Shown piece after piece: positions 20,681 to 34,620 of a stretch of 64,000 nucleotides of DNA. The stretch comes from Panorpa germanica (taxonomy: Eukaryota > Arthropoda > Insecta > Mecoptera > Panorpidae), in contig OY783219.1 in the NCBI GenBank assembly GCA_963678705.1, positions 14,384,001 to 14,448,000 on the forward strand, read 5' to 3'. How positions within the stretch are numbered: position 1 is the first letter of the stretch; each line of letters begins with the position of its first letter. A program made the position numbers and the translations under genes. The notes under the pieces are model-generated. The model made no database searches. It saw only the letters and a program-made list of their open reading frames with translations, and had not been told where the DNA came from.

Positions 20681-22793
20681 CTAATTTAAAATGATAGGTG
20701 TGCCTATTATTTTATTATCCTTCCTGTTACTCCCACCATAAGACATCTGATTTTCGTTTACCTAAATTTGTTTATCATATTTTCTCGTTCATTATTTGTT
20801 TTACTACAAGACAATCACTCCACTACATTCCTTACTGAAATATATATACATAAATATATATTATTTTACCTACTAACCTTAATACTTGTTCACTTTAATA
20901 CCTAAAGTACCAAAACTAGATATAAATATTTTCTCCTTTTACAAAATAAAAATAATTCTTGTTAAAACTACCTGCCTTATACTTAAGTTATTAATTATTA
21001 ATTTTTAAATACCAAGATGTATTACTGCATAATATATTGAAATAATAATCAGTGCTCCCATTCACAAATTTTAAATAAACCAAGAAAAACTTGTTACTTG
21101 CTTTTTCAAGTTTCAGTATATCTTTAAATTACCTTTTTAGGTCCCACGCGAAAGCCAATTGGATCTACTCACAGTTACCTTGCTGCCTATTTGAACTTAT
21201 CTTTTTCTTTCAATAAACTACCCAAGTAAAACCCAGATAATTAGATTTTCAAGAAAAAAACCTGTCCACCTCGATGCCAATCAAACAAAAACCTGAAAAA
21301 CACAGGAGTGGGAGCACTAATAATAATATATGTCATGACTTATTTAAAATACAGTCCGCAGGAGTAAACGACTCTGTATAATACTTTTAGTTTAGTTGGT
21401 AACTTATATAATAACTACAAATATATTTAAACTTACCAAGTAACATGTTGGACTCAGTCTATTCCAGTTTATTTTACTCACGCTACATGATATGCAGACA
21501 TTTTATCGGTAATAACACGGAATATGAAATAATATGTATAAAATTATATATATGTTTGTCTATAATATATTTTCCAAATGCATATTTGAAGAGCTAGTGG
21601 AATAGTGAATTTACATATTTATATTAATCGAAGAAGATAAATTAGATGGAATTAATTTAAATGGTGATATTTCTTTTACAGATACAACCAAGAACTATTA
21701 GAGCTTTATCACTTAACGACAATTGGACATATGATGGATATGACGCAGTTAATAAAAGCACCTAAAAATCATATTCATTATTATACCCAATATATAAATG
21801 CAAGACAAATAATGCCACCCGTTGAAGATATCGATTTAAAACTCGATGGAACTATTTCACAAACAGAAATAAAACCACAACTACGAGTACAAGAAAGTAA
21901 TTCACAAGCGCCAGAAAAAAGTCATCATTCGTTACCTCAGGGTGCTGAAATAAAAATTCCAGGGGTTGGAGTAACACCTGTAGCTGTATCTACAACCCTA
22001 CCAGCAGCTGTAGCGCAATTGAATCAACAAGGTAAGACTGTTATACATTTTTTCAATTATAAAATACATTTTAGTTACTATTTAACTACCAGTAACTTAA
22101 TTGTTGTTATTATAATGTATTTAAAAGTAAAAAAAATATGAGATTGTTAATAAAGCATGACATGTGTTTCGGAAACATATAAAGTGAGTTTCAATTTATT
22201 TTCATTATACGATACTCTGCAGTTATGCTGCAGTTAATTAAATAAAATTAAAAACAATAATAAGTTGATTGATCAATATAGATTTGTGTTGACAAATAAA
22301 CAAACCTTTAGAGGAAATTAAACAATAATAATAAACTTAAAGTGGTTCAATTTTCTTTGTTTATATCAGTATAAATGTATTGTCTGTAAAGACAAAATAT
22401 AAGTAGGTTTATTCCGATAGATGTAGGATGTTGATTTTGAAAGATACACTTAAATTTTCATTTAAAAATAAATAAGCAGACTTCGGCTAAGACATGTATG
22501 GCTCAAAATGTTCTAAATGGTGTCAACTATCATCCCCTTAAGGCTTTGCACCTTGCTACCAAACACCATGTATATTCTTCTTCACTATTAATATTTTGAG
22601 CAATTTCGTTAATCTCTTCATGTTCTGACTGTTATTTTTTAACTATTTATAATTTCATTCCCATTTAACACACTCGTCTGGTACTTCCGATTAGGTCAGC
22701 TACCAGGGCGGCCTCAGGGTGGTCGTCACGGAATGGTGTTTCGCACTTCCGGCACTAATATAAGACCCAACCTTACTCCAGCTATTATACCAG

Positions 22794-24593
22794 GTAGCAC
22801 CAATCATCAAAATATCAATTATATACGAGTGATGAAATTTTGTCTGTTATATTTAATGGAGAGCATGAATTAATTGTAATTTTCCGTTTTTATATATAAA
22901 GACTTTAAATTTTAAAGTTTATTATCTGTTTAGCTTTGAATTGCTTGTTTACTCATGAAGAGGTTTATAATTTAATCTTTAGTTACAAATGGCCTGTTGC
23001 TGATGAATGTATTAATATCATTTATTTGCGTCTGATCATTTATGTTTTATTTTTTAACTTTATCTCTGTGTTTATTATAACTTATCATTATTTTTTTCAA
23101 ACAATGCCTTGCATTAGTAATTTACACGTAATTTACGCGAAACACAGACAACTTTGGCGTTTATCAGAAATATGATAATGTTACACTAAAATATTTCAAT
23201 GTACATTGAATTTAATTAATTCTTTTTCTGAATTTCTTGAATCGTCTGAAACTCAAGAGTCCATATATGTACATATTGGGGTCCTCAGAAAAGGGCAGGA
23301 CTTTCAGCTTCCATTCTATATATTGTAAATTTGTCTTAAAGCCGTCAGATGGGGAAGTGCTCCCAACACTTTTAATTTTTTTGTCTTATTGAGGGATAAC
23401 TTTTATATTCATTAACTTTCTTTGCATATATTCTTCTAAAAAGGTTTCTATGATAAATTGTTTAAATAAGATTTTTAAAATTGAGAATACATACTCTTCT
23501 CGATTTTTTCCATTCTTTCCTGTTGCTGTATCTCCTTGTCCCTTCTCCTTAGCTCATCTTCCACACTTGTGCCTCCGCGATCGCCATTCCATTCCTTTCA
23601 TATTACTCCTTTCTCTTTTGCATCTATATGCTTTTCCTTAATTTAAAGATAATTATCTTAGCGTTGCAAACGAAGATACGTTTCGTTAACTTAAAATATT
23701 AATATTTTGTTTTTAGCCATTGCAACTACCATTTACGCATTCTTACGATACGCAATTTTTGCCATTCTTCATGAACAAAAAATAATCATTCATTAGAAAT
23801 ACAATATTGCCTAAAGTTTTGTTCTTTTATTCCTTACGGTATTGAATATAAATCTTTATAGAATTTTTGATTTCATTTTAACTGATTTCTTTATCTTTAG
23901 TTATAGAGATACATTTTTTTGAAATTTGGCGTTAGTTTAGTTCTTTCAGTGGAAGTAAAATATTAGTGATTTAGTTAAATTTTTGTTAACAGGAAACATA
24001 CTGAAATTATTATGTTGTTCAGTAGCATGGTTATTTGTAAGATAACTGTTTCTATTAAGTATATTAAATTTGTTTAGAGAAAATCTGTGTTTTTTTACTT
24101 AACGTCGTCCTATTTCCTATGCTGGCTCATATATTTGGGGTACAACAATACCTGACAAGTTTATGATTATGCATCTACAATTCTACATAATCAATTTAAC
24201 TTCATAATAAACAATACTATAATATATAAATCAGCTTCAAACGCACGACTGTGTCGTCGAGAAAGTTTATTATTCTTGCATTCTGTTTAACTTAGTATCT
24301 TATTCAATAAAATAGCAGATGAAAATGGGACAATGTTATAAGCTCAGTTATAGTAAAAATAATACAGGACAATAGTCTAATAGAATTTACATAACGTATA
24401 TAATATATAATAAAAAAACTAATGATCACACCATTGTTAGTACTTCTTTAATACAACATAACAAAGAAATGACCGCCAACAGTACAGTAATGTGTTTCTT
24501 GTATTTAGAGCATCTATATATTATCTATATTTTTATATCCAAAAATATCAATTCAATTCTACAAACGTAGTAATATCGTTTTTGTATTTCCAG
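22794..24593. other. Long Domino intron with retrotransposon debris
   Basis: This 1.8-kb intron contains a minus-strand LINE piece at about 23480-23640 (frame reading EDELRRRDKEIQQQERMEKI) and a block at 23836-23965 that is also present at 19715-19850. No additional Domino exon was recognised inside. Confidence 0.6.
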
Positions 24594-25959
24594 GGGGTAC
24601 ACCTCTCGTTCCTGAGCATTCTAATAGGATATAAATATCATCAAATAGTCCGGATAGACGATTGTCAAATGCTACGTTAACATCTAGTATAAATAAAAGT
24701 TCTACAGCAAGTAGTACGCCTGCTGCTGGAAGCCAAGAACAAATTGTTGAAAAAGCAAAACAAGTATGTCTTATCCTATATCAATATCTATAGAAATAAA
24801 TATATATGTACATGCAACTCAGTTTTAAGTAGGATTATATATAAAATTGTATTTGTCTTTATTTAGGAGGCTTATGTAATGCAAAGGATAACGGAATTAC
24901 AAAGAGAAGGGCTTTGGACAGAAAAAAGACTGCCTAAACAACAAGAACCTCCTAGACTTAGAGTTCATTGGGATTACCTGCTAGAAGAAATGGTATGGCT
25001 AGCCACCGATTATGCTCAAGAACGAAAATGGAAAAAGAAGGCTGCCAAAACTGTAATTTTTCTTAATCTATCACATAAAAAAAGGTTCCTTTTTTACAGA
25101 TTTATTTATATTATAATTATTTAATTCTAGTGTGCAAAAATGGTACAAAAATACTTTCAAGATAAAGCTATCCAAGCTCAAAAAGCTGAAAAAGCTGAAG
25201 AGCTCCATAGGAAAAAACTTGCAGCATGGGTTTCAAAGGAAATTAAAATATTTTGGAGTAATGTTCAAAAACTTGTTGAATATAAACAAAAGACACGTTT
25301 AGATGAGACGAAAAGAAGACCATTGAATCAACATTTAAGTTTTATTGTGGATCAAACAGAGATGTATTCAAAACTATTAGCGGAAGGAATAAATAAGTCA
25401 TCCACGGAAACTCCTCGAGTATCGGATGGTAAGTTTGTCAGTTCTTTTCATAAATTAATTAATGATATTTTCTTATCTTATTGGATGATATGACATTGTT
25501 CAGATGTTTCTAAATTTATTGTTAATTATAATTGTGTTATAATTAAAATATACAAATTTTATATTGTAGATGAATTTGTCCCTAATGAATATAGTGATGT
25601 GATGAGAAGCGGAAATGGAGAAAAGTGGTAAAACAGTAGTCATTGACGAAGTAGCTGCATTACAACGGGAGTCAGAGTTAGAACTGGAAGACGTTCTTAA
25701 TACATTACCAAATGATTATTTCTCAAACCGTAATGAAACCGAATCAGATTCGGAGGCAGAAGCATCAGTAAGTTGAAATAAAACAGTTGTATTAATTCAA
25801 CTAGTAGTCCATCATATTACTAAACTTTTAAATTTCAATGAAGGACATATTTTAAATCGAGAATAACGAAGAAAGAGCTGAACAACGCGAAGGCAAAGAA
25901 GATTCTGGCCAAGAAATCAATATGCTAAAAGTAAGTAATGTTTCATTATTATTCATTAT

Positions 25960-26110
25960 TAATTGTGTGCCTTTCGGCTTTAGAATCTACCGTATTCTAT
26001 TTCTTAATACATATCATTCCTATATACATTCAAACTTTAAACTAAACTTAATTTTTATTAATTTTAATTTTATTAATAAATTTAATTTTATTTAAAACTA
26101 ATTATTTACT
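25960..26110 (-). repeat. LINE 3' end fragment
   Basis: Near-copy of 19262-19370 (shared CTACCGTATTCTATTTCTTA), the 3' untranslated part of the LINE in the first Domino intron. It lies in the intron 25931-26173, next to AT-rich low-complexity sequence. Confidence 0.7.
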
Positions 26111-29100
26111 TAAAACTAAACTTTATTTATTTATCAAAAATAGTTTTTCTAAGTCTACTATTTTTTTTTTAAGGCTGAGTCTGAAATGGATATAGAAGAA
26201 TTGAGGAAGAAATATAGTAGACCCCTATCATCGGGTCCTTCGTCTCCTCAACCTTTTAAAAAACAACATTTGGAAGAATCTGATGATGAGGATGATGAAG
26301 GTATTTCTTTTCTAATAAATAGTTTGTAGTAGAATTCTATATTATGTAAATATGTAAAATAAATATGGAACGAGTTTACTATTTCAATTAAAAAATGGAA
26401 TTAAAATTTGAAATGAAATTCAATTCACATACAAAAGACGGGGTAAACTCTAGTAATATTTATATTTACGTATAATGAAATTTGTTTACAGAAATTTTTA
26501 CGGATAATGAACTGTCAGAAAGTGAATCCGAAAAAGATGTTTCTATGAATGAAGATATAGATTTAAAATCTTTATTACCAACTGACGAAAATATTTCAAA
26601 AGGGTCACAATCACAATTAGAAGTAAGTAGTCATGTGATTACTTTATTTTTCTATCTCTATTTCGTGAAACCTATATTTATGCTTTTGCTTTTCGTAGGA
26701 AGATGATGACAGTCTAATGAACAATGTTGCTGCACTAGCGGAAAGCATACAACCCAGAGGAAATACACTGTCATCAACAAATGTTGTTACGCCAGTGCCC
26801 TTTCTGTTAAAACACACCTTGCGAGAATATCAGCATATTAGTTTAGATTGATTAGTGACAATGTTTGACAGAAAATTAAATGGCATCCTTGCTGATGAAA
26901 TGGGTCTGGGAAAAACAATACAGACTATTGCTTTGCTAGCACATTTGGCTTGTGCGAAAGGTATATATAAATGTATACAATATAATGATCGTATACTACT
27001 TGCATTTAGACCACATAATAACATTCCCTTTCTGATCCAAGGAGGTATAACTGTATAAATGTTATTTCTCAATGTAGGAAAAGAAAGAAAAAGTGATACA
27101 GTTACCAATCTGTTTATATAAAACAATTATAAAGCAGGGTGCTGTCTCACAACATAATTTATTACCAAATAGAATAAAATAAAAGTTTCATCAGTTTTCG
27201 AGTAATAATTTTGTACTTTCTGAATGTACTAATCATATTTTTATCTTATAGAGAATTGGGGTCCTCATTTAATTATAGAACCGACATCTGTAATGGTAAA
27301 TTGGGAAATGGAAATTAAAAAATGGTGCCCCGGTTTTAAAATTCTTACGTATTATGGAAATCAAAAGGAAAGAAAAATGAAACGAACAGGATGGACCAAA
27401 CCAAATGCATTTCATATTTGCATCACTTCATATAAATAAGTCATTCAAGATCATCAAAGCTTTAGGAGAAAAAAGTGGAAATATTTAATATTGGACGAAG
27501 CTCAAAATATTAAAAATTTTAAGTCTCAAAGATGGCAAATGCTACTAAATTTCCAAACACAACAGTAAGTTTCATTATTTTTTTTTGTAATAACTTTCTT
27601 CAGAATTTCATTTGCAATGAACGACATTACACTAATGAAATCATTTACAGGCGATTGCTACTAACGGGTACGCCGTTACAAAATAATTTAATGGAATTAT
27701 GGTCTTTAATGCATTTCTTGATGCCACATGTCTTTCAATCTCATCGAGAATTTAAAGAGTGGTTTTCAAATCCAGTATCTGGAATGATTGAAGGGAATTC
27801 AGAGTACAACGAGAGTATCATCAAACGCCTGCATAAGGTTCGTACCCTGTACGTACTTTAATATGTATATTTTAAATTCTTTTTCCCTTTTAAAAGATAA
27901 TCCTTATTATGTAATACTGTATAATTAAAATTTCTGTAACAATTTCTGAATGTCTGCTTATTTGTTACTTAGTTTAGTTTATTAATGGTCTTGTGATTTT
28001 GTCTAGGTACTGCGGCCATTTTTACTCCGTCGTCTGAAATGTGAAGTAGAGAAACAAATGCCTAGAAAATTTGAACATGTAATAATGTGTAGATTATCTA
28101 AACGACAGCGATATCTTTATGACGATTATATGGATAGAGCAAAGTGAGTTCTTTGTTGTACATTATATTTTCCATAAATGTATACTTTATTTCAATATTG
28201 AATTTTTAATTTTTAGAACAAAAAAACTTTGGATTCAGGCAATTTATTGAGTGTGATAAACGTATTAATGCAACTGAGAAAAGTTTGCAATCATCCTAAT
28301 TTATTTGAAGTCCGGCAGACAATATCACCTTTTCAAATGGAGTCGATTCAGTATACTGTACCATCAATGGTTTATGGGATGCTGGAATATAATCCATTTG
28401 AGGTAAGTAATTAATTAAATGGAAAATACATGGTAAAGACATGGGTGTCCTTCAATTTTTTCTACTGTTTTAGCACATAGATCTGTTTTCGTTGAATCTC
28501 CTTTTGTCAATGACTGAAGTATTTCTTTCCGCGTTGATGGCACAACGGCTCAAAAAAGTATTTACTCCTAAAAAATTGATTGAAGAAATTGATTCTTCAC
28601 CTGCTCCTAAACCCGAAATACCTCGGAGTGACTCTGTTTTTTATTTACGTTGGGAAGATCCAAATATGCTTCAAAAGAGAAATTTGGGAGTAACAGTAGG
28701 CACTAGCCCAGCTATGAAAATAGACTTACCGCCCATAGAAGGTATGTTTTTGTAATATATTTGCATTGCCAACACCTACTAATATTTGGCGATATTGGCA
28801 ATAATGAATAACAATAAATATGTTTCTGTTAGAAGGTGATGTTAAGCCGAGTACTTCAGGTATTAAGGCAGTTACAAATACCGATTCCAGAGGTAATTTT
28901 TTTAAAATTACCATCTTCAATTATATATAAATAATTAGTCAACAACATTTAAAATAAATATGTTATTTTTAGTGGCGTTATCTTCTCAACAAAATGTAAA
29001 CGGAACATCCCATGTACACGATCAACTGTCCTCAGGTATTCATGCTTTAAAAAAACCTCTGGTTGCGAGTGGATCTCATTATCTTCAAACAACTACAGGG

Positions 29101-30382
29101 AAGCAAATATTACTAAATACAGTTCATAGCTCGTCCACTTTTAATTCCAGAGGTAAGTAAATTGGAAAAGTATTTGCGCCTCCTCATTTATTGACCCGTT
29201 TATTCTTTTCCTGGTATTTATTTTTAATTTGCTTCAGGTCCATCATCAAGCCAACAAAAAGACAATAATAAAGCTAATGTTATCAATGAAGGAGGTAATT
29301 TCAGATCAATTAGACTGTCTTCTGAAAATCAGGTAAAGATATTTTATTTATTAATATGAAATAAATTTACTTATTAAAAATATATATTTAGTATGCAGGA
29401 GATCCATTCTTAGGAATTTTATTCTATCTAGTCACAGAATGTATATGACGTTGATTTAAAGTTATGCTAAACCTTTATCGATAATATATATTTTTTTTAT
29501 ATAGGGTTGTAGTACAATAACAAACGACGTCGCTTCTTCTGAATCACTATTTTCTCAAGAGGGACAATCATGTGTTAAGTTAAATCCACAAATTGTGACT
29601 CAAATTGTGCAGCAATATACTTCCAATAGACCATCCATAACTCAAGCGCAACAGGAACAGATGCATATACAGTCCAAATTTTATAGTGTAAGAGATAATA
29701 TATTTAGATTTGCTGGTTAAAAAATATATGGTTCAGCAAGTTGTTGGTCTCATATATTGAGAATTTTGATTGATTTTAACTATAGATTTATTGTAGTTGT
29801 TATTATTATTTAGTATATTTATTATATATTAGATTATAGTTTACAGATAAAAAGATCTTACAACTTTTTGGTTTACGTAGTCATCATTTTCAGCGTCCAT
29901 TAATCTGTGGTCCAGAGATAATACTGTGGTCATATTAGTAAAAAATAATGGCCGCCAATGGCGTTATCTAGCTCGCGATGTTTTAATGTAAATGTAATGA
30001 GGTGCTCCACTTTTGTGAATAATTACTATAATTAAGTAATATGATTATTGTATTTATAAATCAAGTTCGTAAAGCGTGCAAGTGTTCAAATATATTTTCT
30101 GTCATGTTTCAATCGGAAAAGTTTAACTAGAGGTAGGGTTATGTCTAATAATGTTTTCTTGTAATATTATATCGAGTTTGATACTGTTCATTTATACGCT
30201 ATAATTATTCAATAATGGATTGTATAATGAGCTATACATAAACGTTCGTTCATCAATCATTATTATTTCTCCGCAGTAAAATAATCTTTAAAACAATCCT
30301 TAATATATTTTAAAGTAAATTATGCAAATAACTTCTTATTTTCCATCGGATTTCTTATTTGAAATTGTCCTTCTTGTTGCAG

Positions 30383-30517
30383 TTGCAAGAACTCTTGCAG
30401 CTACTCGAACTCCAGGTGCTACTGTGATGCGTTGACAGATTGGACTTTAAAGTGTATGCCTGTTTACAACATTTCGCTGTTACCATTGCTATTATGGATG
30501 GATTATTACATTTCAAG
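30383..30517 (+). other. Exon-like Cys-rich segment conserved in both arms
   Basis: In the left arm, TTGTTGCAG is followed by 135 bp and then GTAAGTTC. One frame is open throughout, reading CKNSCSYSNSRCYCDALTDW, then a hydrophobic stretch (SLLPLLLW). The right arm carries the same segment inverted (about 37785-37925) with few changes. No family was recognised; it may be chance. Confidence 0.25.
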
Positions 30518-31242
30518 TAAGTTCACAGTTTGAATAATATTTTATCTATTATAGATTTAGGGTTTCCAAAGCTTCTCTTCGTTTTCATTAAGTATCGGTG
30601 ACTTTGACCTCTTGCTAAATACAATTTTAATATTATAATGGGTTTGTGAACTCTTTTTAGGGGTCGTTTTTTTTAATTTTTGATTAAAATAAATTTTAAT
30701 GTAGTGGCGTTTTTATTTTTTTTAAATATCCAAATGATATGTTTTACTTGCATAAAACATTCCAGTAGAAATTATCGAGATATTTCTTATCTCTTTTTCA
30801 CTAGACTCGTCTTTATTAATTAACACAGTTTAATTTATACGTGATTTATGGAAATTACAATAGCTCTTTTATCAAGTAGTGGAACAAGTATTTAATTTTC
30901 CGAAAGAATTTGTGTTATGTTTTTTCTATATAATATAATTTTTTCTTTGTTCTAAGGTCTTGTCCCTGAAATGTTTGGTGTAGTTCAAAGTGGCGCTCTG
31001 AAAAATGAAAAATAGGCGAAATGAAAAATAGATATAATATATATCGAGAAATGCCCATAGGCATAAAATTGGTAAGCTAATGAACTAATAATAAATTAAA
31101 TGCTTTTTACATAAAACATTAGCTAAGTAGTATTCTTATATTTCCAGGGTACATCAGAGTATTTACTATATTCGCGGCTACATCAAAGTTAATCGCTGCT
31201 TCATCAACAGCATATTTTGCAAAAGTTGATGGTCTCTTTTTA

Positions 31243-31360
31243 CGCTGATTTCAAATATGTAATTTATTTTTTGGTAGGCCTCCCGGTTTTCGAGATATCG
31301 GCGTGTCAAGGGTTAAATAATGGAAAGATTTCAAAATGGTTTCCATATTTGAAATCAGCG
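31243..31360. repeat. Short inverted repeat just inside the left arm
   Basis: CGCTGATTTCAAATATG (31243-31259) and its perfect inverted copy (31344-31360) enclose about 85 bp. It looks like a small hairpin element. Its position directly at the inner edge of the left arm may mark a junction. Confidence 0.65.
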
Positions 31361-32425
31361 GGAAATTCTGTAAATTAGTAGTTTAATTTTGATTTTATTT
31401 ACATCAATTTTACACTGAAAACTAATTCAAATTCAACAACTTGTGAATAATTAATATCGTTTCTAACATAATCCTTTGAAATGACTTTATAAATAAATTA
31501 ACGGGTATTTTTATAAAGAAATAATAAAAATTAAAAATACTGTTTAAATGTTAATATTTAAAAAATAAAACAATCATAATATAAAATTTAGGATAAATAC
31601 AATCTTAAGTAAATCACAATTTGTTGCCATAAAAATTAAATTATGTCCATGTTATATATCACACCTAAATTGTAATAAAATATTGTAAACTAAGTTAGAC
31701 GTAAATAAATATATGAACTTTAATTTTGTTAAATTCTACCACTGCCAATAAGTAAACCAATAAATTCAGCTTGAATAATATTAAATAAATTGTGCAGTTA
31801 ATTAGATACTTGTATTGCAGAACAGAAGATAATGAGGACTTGTAGGTGGGAATAAACTTTTATAACGTGATAGATCAAGAGGAATGGAAATAGAGAGTGT
31901 ATTAACACATTTGAAGGAAAGAATGAAGTATTGTATCCAGTCACAATTGTTTTCAACAGAAGCTTTTTTGAAAGGTAAATTCCATTAATTATAAAAACTT
32001 GTGGACGTCATTTTCTGCACTTCTTCGAGATGATAGAAGGCTTGTTAAAAACGATCGAACATTTTTATCATTTCTAACAAGAGTAGACTATAACCTTCTT
32101 TCTTCTCAAGAAATACAGAAATTCTCTAAACACTAATAATTATTTCATGAAACTTCATATAATAAAATTCGTATAACTTCACTTATTATTCCAGGAGTGA
32201 TCCAGGAAGAAATGTCATCAATGCGGGCTCGCTAGCAATTGTGAACTTCCAGAAAAAAACAAAAATAGTTGTTCGAAAAAGAATTAATGAAATTTATAAA
32301 AATGTAAAAAAAAATGAAAATAGAAATATTCTTTTATTTCTACTTCTAAAATCTTAAAAGATATTTGCAGTTTGTATTGTTTCTCTTTTTACATACTTAT
32401 ATAAGTTTTAACTTTTTTTCATTAA

Positions 32426-32496
32426 GACACCGTGGCTCAGTGGCAAAGTGCCAGACTTGAAATCGAATCTCTGAATCAAACCAGAGTTCGAATCCA
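32426..32496 (+). repeat. tRNA-Ser-like repeat, copy 1 (SINE head or tRNA pseudogene)
   Basis: It carries an A-box-like TGGCTCAGTGG, an anticodon-loop-like CTTGAAA (UGA, Ser) and a B-box-like GAGTTCGAATCC in tRNA spacing. The acceptor and anticodon stems do not pair well, so it is not a functional tRNA. Two related copies follow within 350 bp. Confidence 0.7.
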
Positions 32497-32557
32497 AATT
32501 AATTTATATATTTTATTTGTTTTGTATATATTTTTATTATATAAACTTTATTTGATT

Positions 32558-32628
32558 AACACACCATGGTAAAGTACCAGACTTGAAATCGAATCTCCAA
32601 ACCAACCCAGAGTTCGAACCCAAGTTAA
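32558..32628 (+). repeat. tRNA-Ser-like repeat, copy 2
   Basis: It shares CCAGACTTGAAATCGAATCT and CCCAGAGTTCGAACCC with copy 1 but has lost part of the A box (CACCATGGTAAAG instead of CACCGTGGCTCAGTGGCAAAG). It lies 130 bp downstream, same strand. Confidence 0.68.
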
Positions 32629-32698
32629 TTATTTTATTTTCATTATTATTGAGTTTGTCTTATGCTTATATAAGTTAAATACGACTTAATTCTTCGAG

Positions 32699-32783
32699 CC
32701 ACCGTGGCTCATTGGCAAAGTGTCGGTTCGGGTTTTCTAACTCTGCCTTGATTCTAAATAAGATCCAGCGTTCGAATCCGAAA
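32699..32783 (+). repeat. tRNA-like repeat, copy 3
   Basis: It starts CCACCGTGGCTCATTGGCAA, as in copy 1, and ends with a B-box-like GCGTTCGAATCC, but the middle differs and is longer, as in a tRNA with a long variable arm. Same strand and similar spacing as copies 1 and 2. Confidence 0.6.
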
Positions 32784-34330
32784 ATAATACTTTAATTAAT
32801 TAAAATATTATTTCAAGATTCTATTCAATAGTTCCTTAGGAACTACTAGGTCATGACCGCTTGTATATGCACTTGTACTGTGACCAGTACTTGTAAGCGG
32901 TTGTGTATGCATACGACAGTATGCACCAAGCAGCTCTGAAGACGTCAGAGAGGGGGAGGCTAGTAATAGTCTTGCTTCGTACAAAGTTAAGGTTGCATAT
33001 ACACGTAGCTATTCTCATAGCTATAAGAGAGCCTATAGAGCATATAATTTGTATGAAGCAGATACTTTGGTGGAAGCTCTGAGGACGGTCAGACAACGTG
33101 TGGGCCGGAGTGTCATTCATACATTGCATATACTCTGCTCTAGAACTTCTAGACCTTCCAGACCTTCCAGAATCTACAAAACACAAAACTGTTGTTCACA
33201 CAACAAAAAACACACGAAATCGCCACTGATATATATATGATAGTATATATATATCATTGTATGGCGTCACACTGCAACTTACCGCTAAGGTACCACCCAC
33301 AACTACCAACTCCGGTGAATGCGAGTATTGTAGTTAGTGGGTGGATGGAATGGCCTGTTGGCCATTCCATATTTTTTTTCTCTCGTTGACCTTGAAAAAA
33401 TAATTTAAAAAAAATTATTATTTATTAAAAAAAAAAATTACTATTTATTAAAAAAAAAACTCTGATACAATATTTATAGGCAATGAATTGTATTATATTA
33501 ATTTATTGTAAAAAATAAAGAAAACACTTGAAATAAATTTTATATCTTTTATTTAACAAAACGTACTATGGTAGGGATACAAGTTCTTACTGATTCTATT
33601 CTAGTATGTTATACTCTGATACAAAATATCTAATCCTATTCAAGTATGTACTCATACAAGGTAAATAAAAGAAGTTGTTAAATTTAAGAAGCACGTTTTT
33701 TAAAAACGTTTGTGTGTTGCCCCGCCCACGTCTGCTCGTCCACACCCTTACTCCTATACTTAGGTATATCAAGTGCGAGACGTACAACGACTTCGAGTTT
33801 TAACAAAAATTTATACTGCCATCTATGATGAATAAAAGTAAACTCGAAATTGAGATTATCTAAGACAAATACATATATATATCTATATGTATATAAATAC
33901 ATATCTATACGAGACATAAAATAAAATAATATATAATAAACTGCTAATAACTATTGAGAGTTGATGCACTCAATTAAAATATATATTATATTAATATGTC
34001 CGTATGCCAATACATACATTGTAAAAATAATGGACATCAATTGTGACATTTTTTGAGGTATGTAAGGAAAACAAAAAAACAGACAAATTTTAGAGTAAAA
34101 TTTGCAAAAATCATATTCTTTATGATCTTTTTAATTTGTAAGTTTACAAAATGTTTTCATTCTTGATAGGTGGTATAATTTTCACCTTTACATTCCGAGA
34201 AGCCGTTATTTTTTGGCAGTCATCTAAAATTAAAAATTAAATTTAAAATGATGGCCATTCCAACAGGAGCGGTGATGACCCCTTCCCCATGTGGGTATTT
34301 TTATCGGTAAAATTACGTATATGTATATAT

Positions 34331-34542
34331 ATAGTTCAAATTACGAGAGTTCAGTGGCGAATCATACTTAAAACAAGTTGTGGGGTATAAACTGCCGATA
34401 TAACTAAAAAGCACTGACTTATTTTTCTATTATGCATATAGAAACGAATAAGATAAAATTAATTATCGTATTATAGATCTATACCGCTCTTATAACCTCT
34501 TTTAAGTATAAGTCGCCGCCGAACTCTCGTGATTTGAACTAT
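34331..34542. mobile_element. MITE with about 30-bp terminal inverted repeats, family A
   Basis: Left end TAGTTCAAATTACGAGAGTT and right end AACTCTCGTGATTTGAACTA are inverted copies that continue into GGCGA/TCGCC. It is 212 bp without coding capacity. Relatives lie at 49471-49641 and, as a single terminus, at 61688-61714. Superfamily not assigned. Confidence 0.85.
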
Positions 34543-34620
34543 ATTTACATAATATATATATATTTATATAAATATATTATATATTTAACATGTATATATA
34601 CACAGATACATATATATGTA

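Larger units (their letters stand above)
18771..29687 (+). pseudogene. dom: Domino/SWR1-type (SRCAP/p400) chromatin-remodelling ATPase, 3' truncated, four lesions
   Basis: Domino exchanges H2A variants and works with the Tip60 complex in the nucleus. Twenty-one in-phase exons were found: 18771-19215, 19981-20230, 21682-22031, 22695-22793, 24594-24763, 24867-25052, 25131-25428, 25570-25767, 25862-25930, 26174-26300, 26492-26622, 26699-26960, 27252-27564, 27651-27837, 28007-28143, 28218-28402, 28474-28741, 28833-28892, 28973-29152, 29238-29332 and 29505-29687. They encode a Gln-rich N-terminus, the HSA domain (exons 6-7), acidic stretches, then the helicase ATP-binding half: [38 protein letters not shown]. 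Lesions: TAA 24632-24634, frameshift about 25600, TGA 26849-26851 (Trp in the LDWLV motif), TAA 27437-27439 (in SYKLV). VPTS reads EPTS. The helicase C-terminal half and SANT region are missing. Confidence 0.92.

Noticed and set aside
25844-25861. Stop TTT TAA at the start of a Domino exon
   Set aside because: Using the acceptor ...AATCGAG at 25860-25861 instead of ...AATGAAG keeps the phase and avoids the stop.
32426-32783. Functional tRNA genes
   Set aside because: A and B boxes are present, but the acceptor and anticodon stems do not pair, so they were listed as tRNA-like repeats.
33347-33375. Hairpin GGAATGGCC-TGTT-GGCCATTCC followed by a T run, resembling a bacterial-type terminator
   Set aside because: The window is a eukaryotic genome; a 9-bp stem beside T-rich DNA is not meaningful there without a matching transcript.
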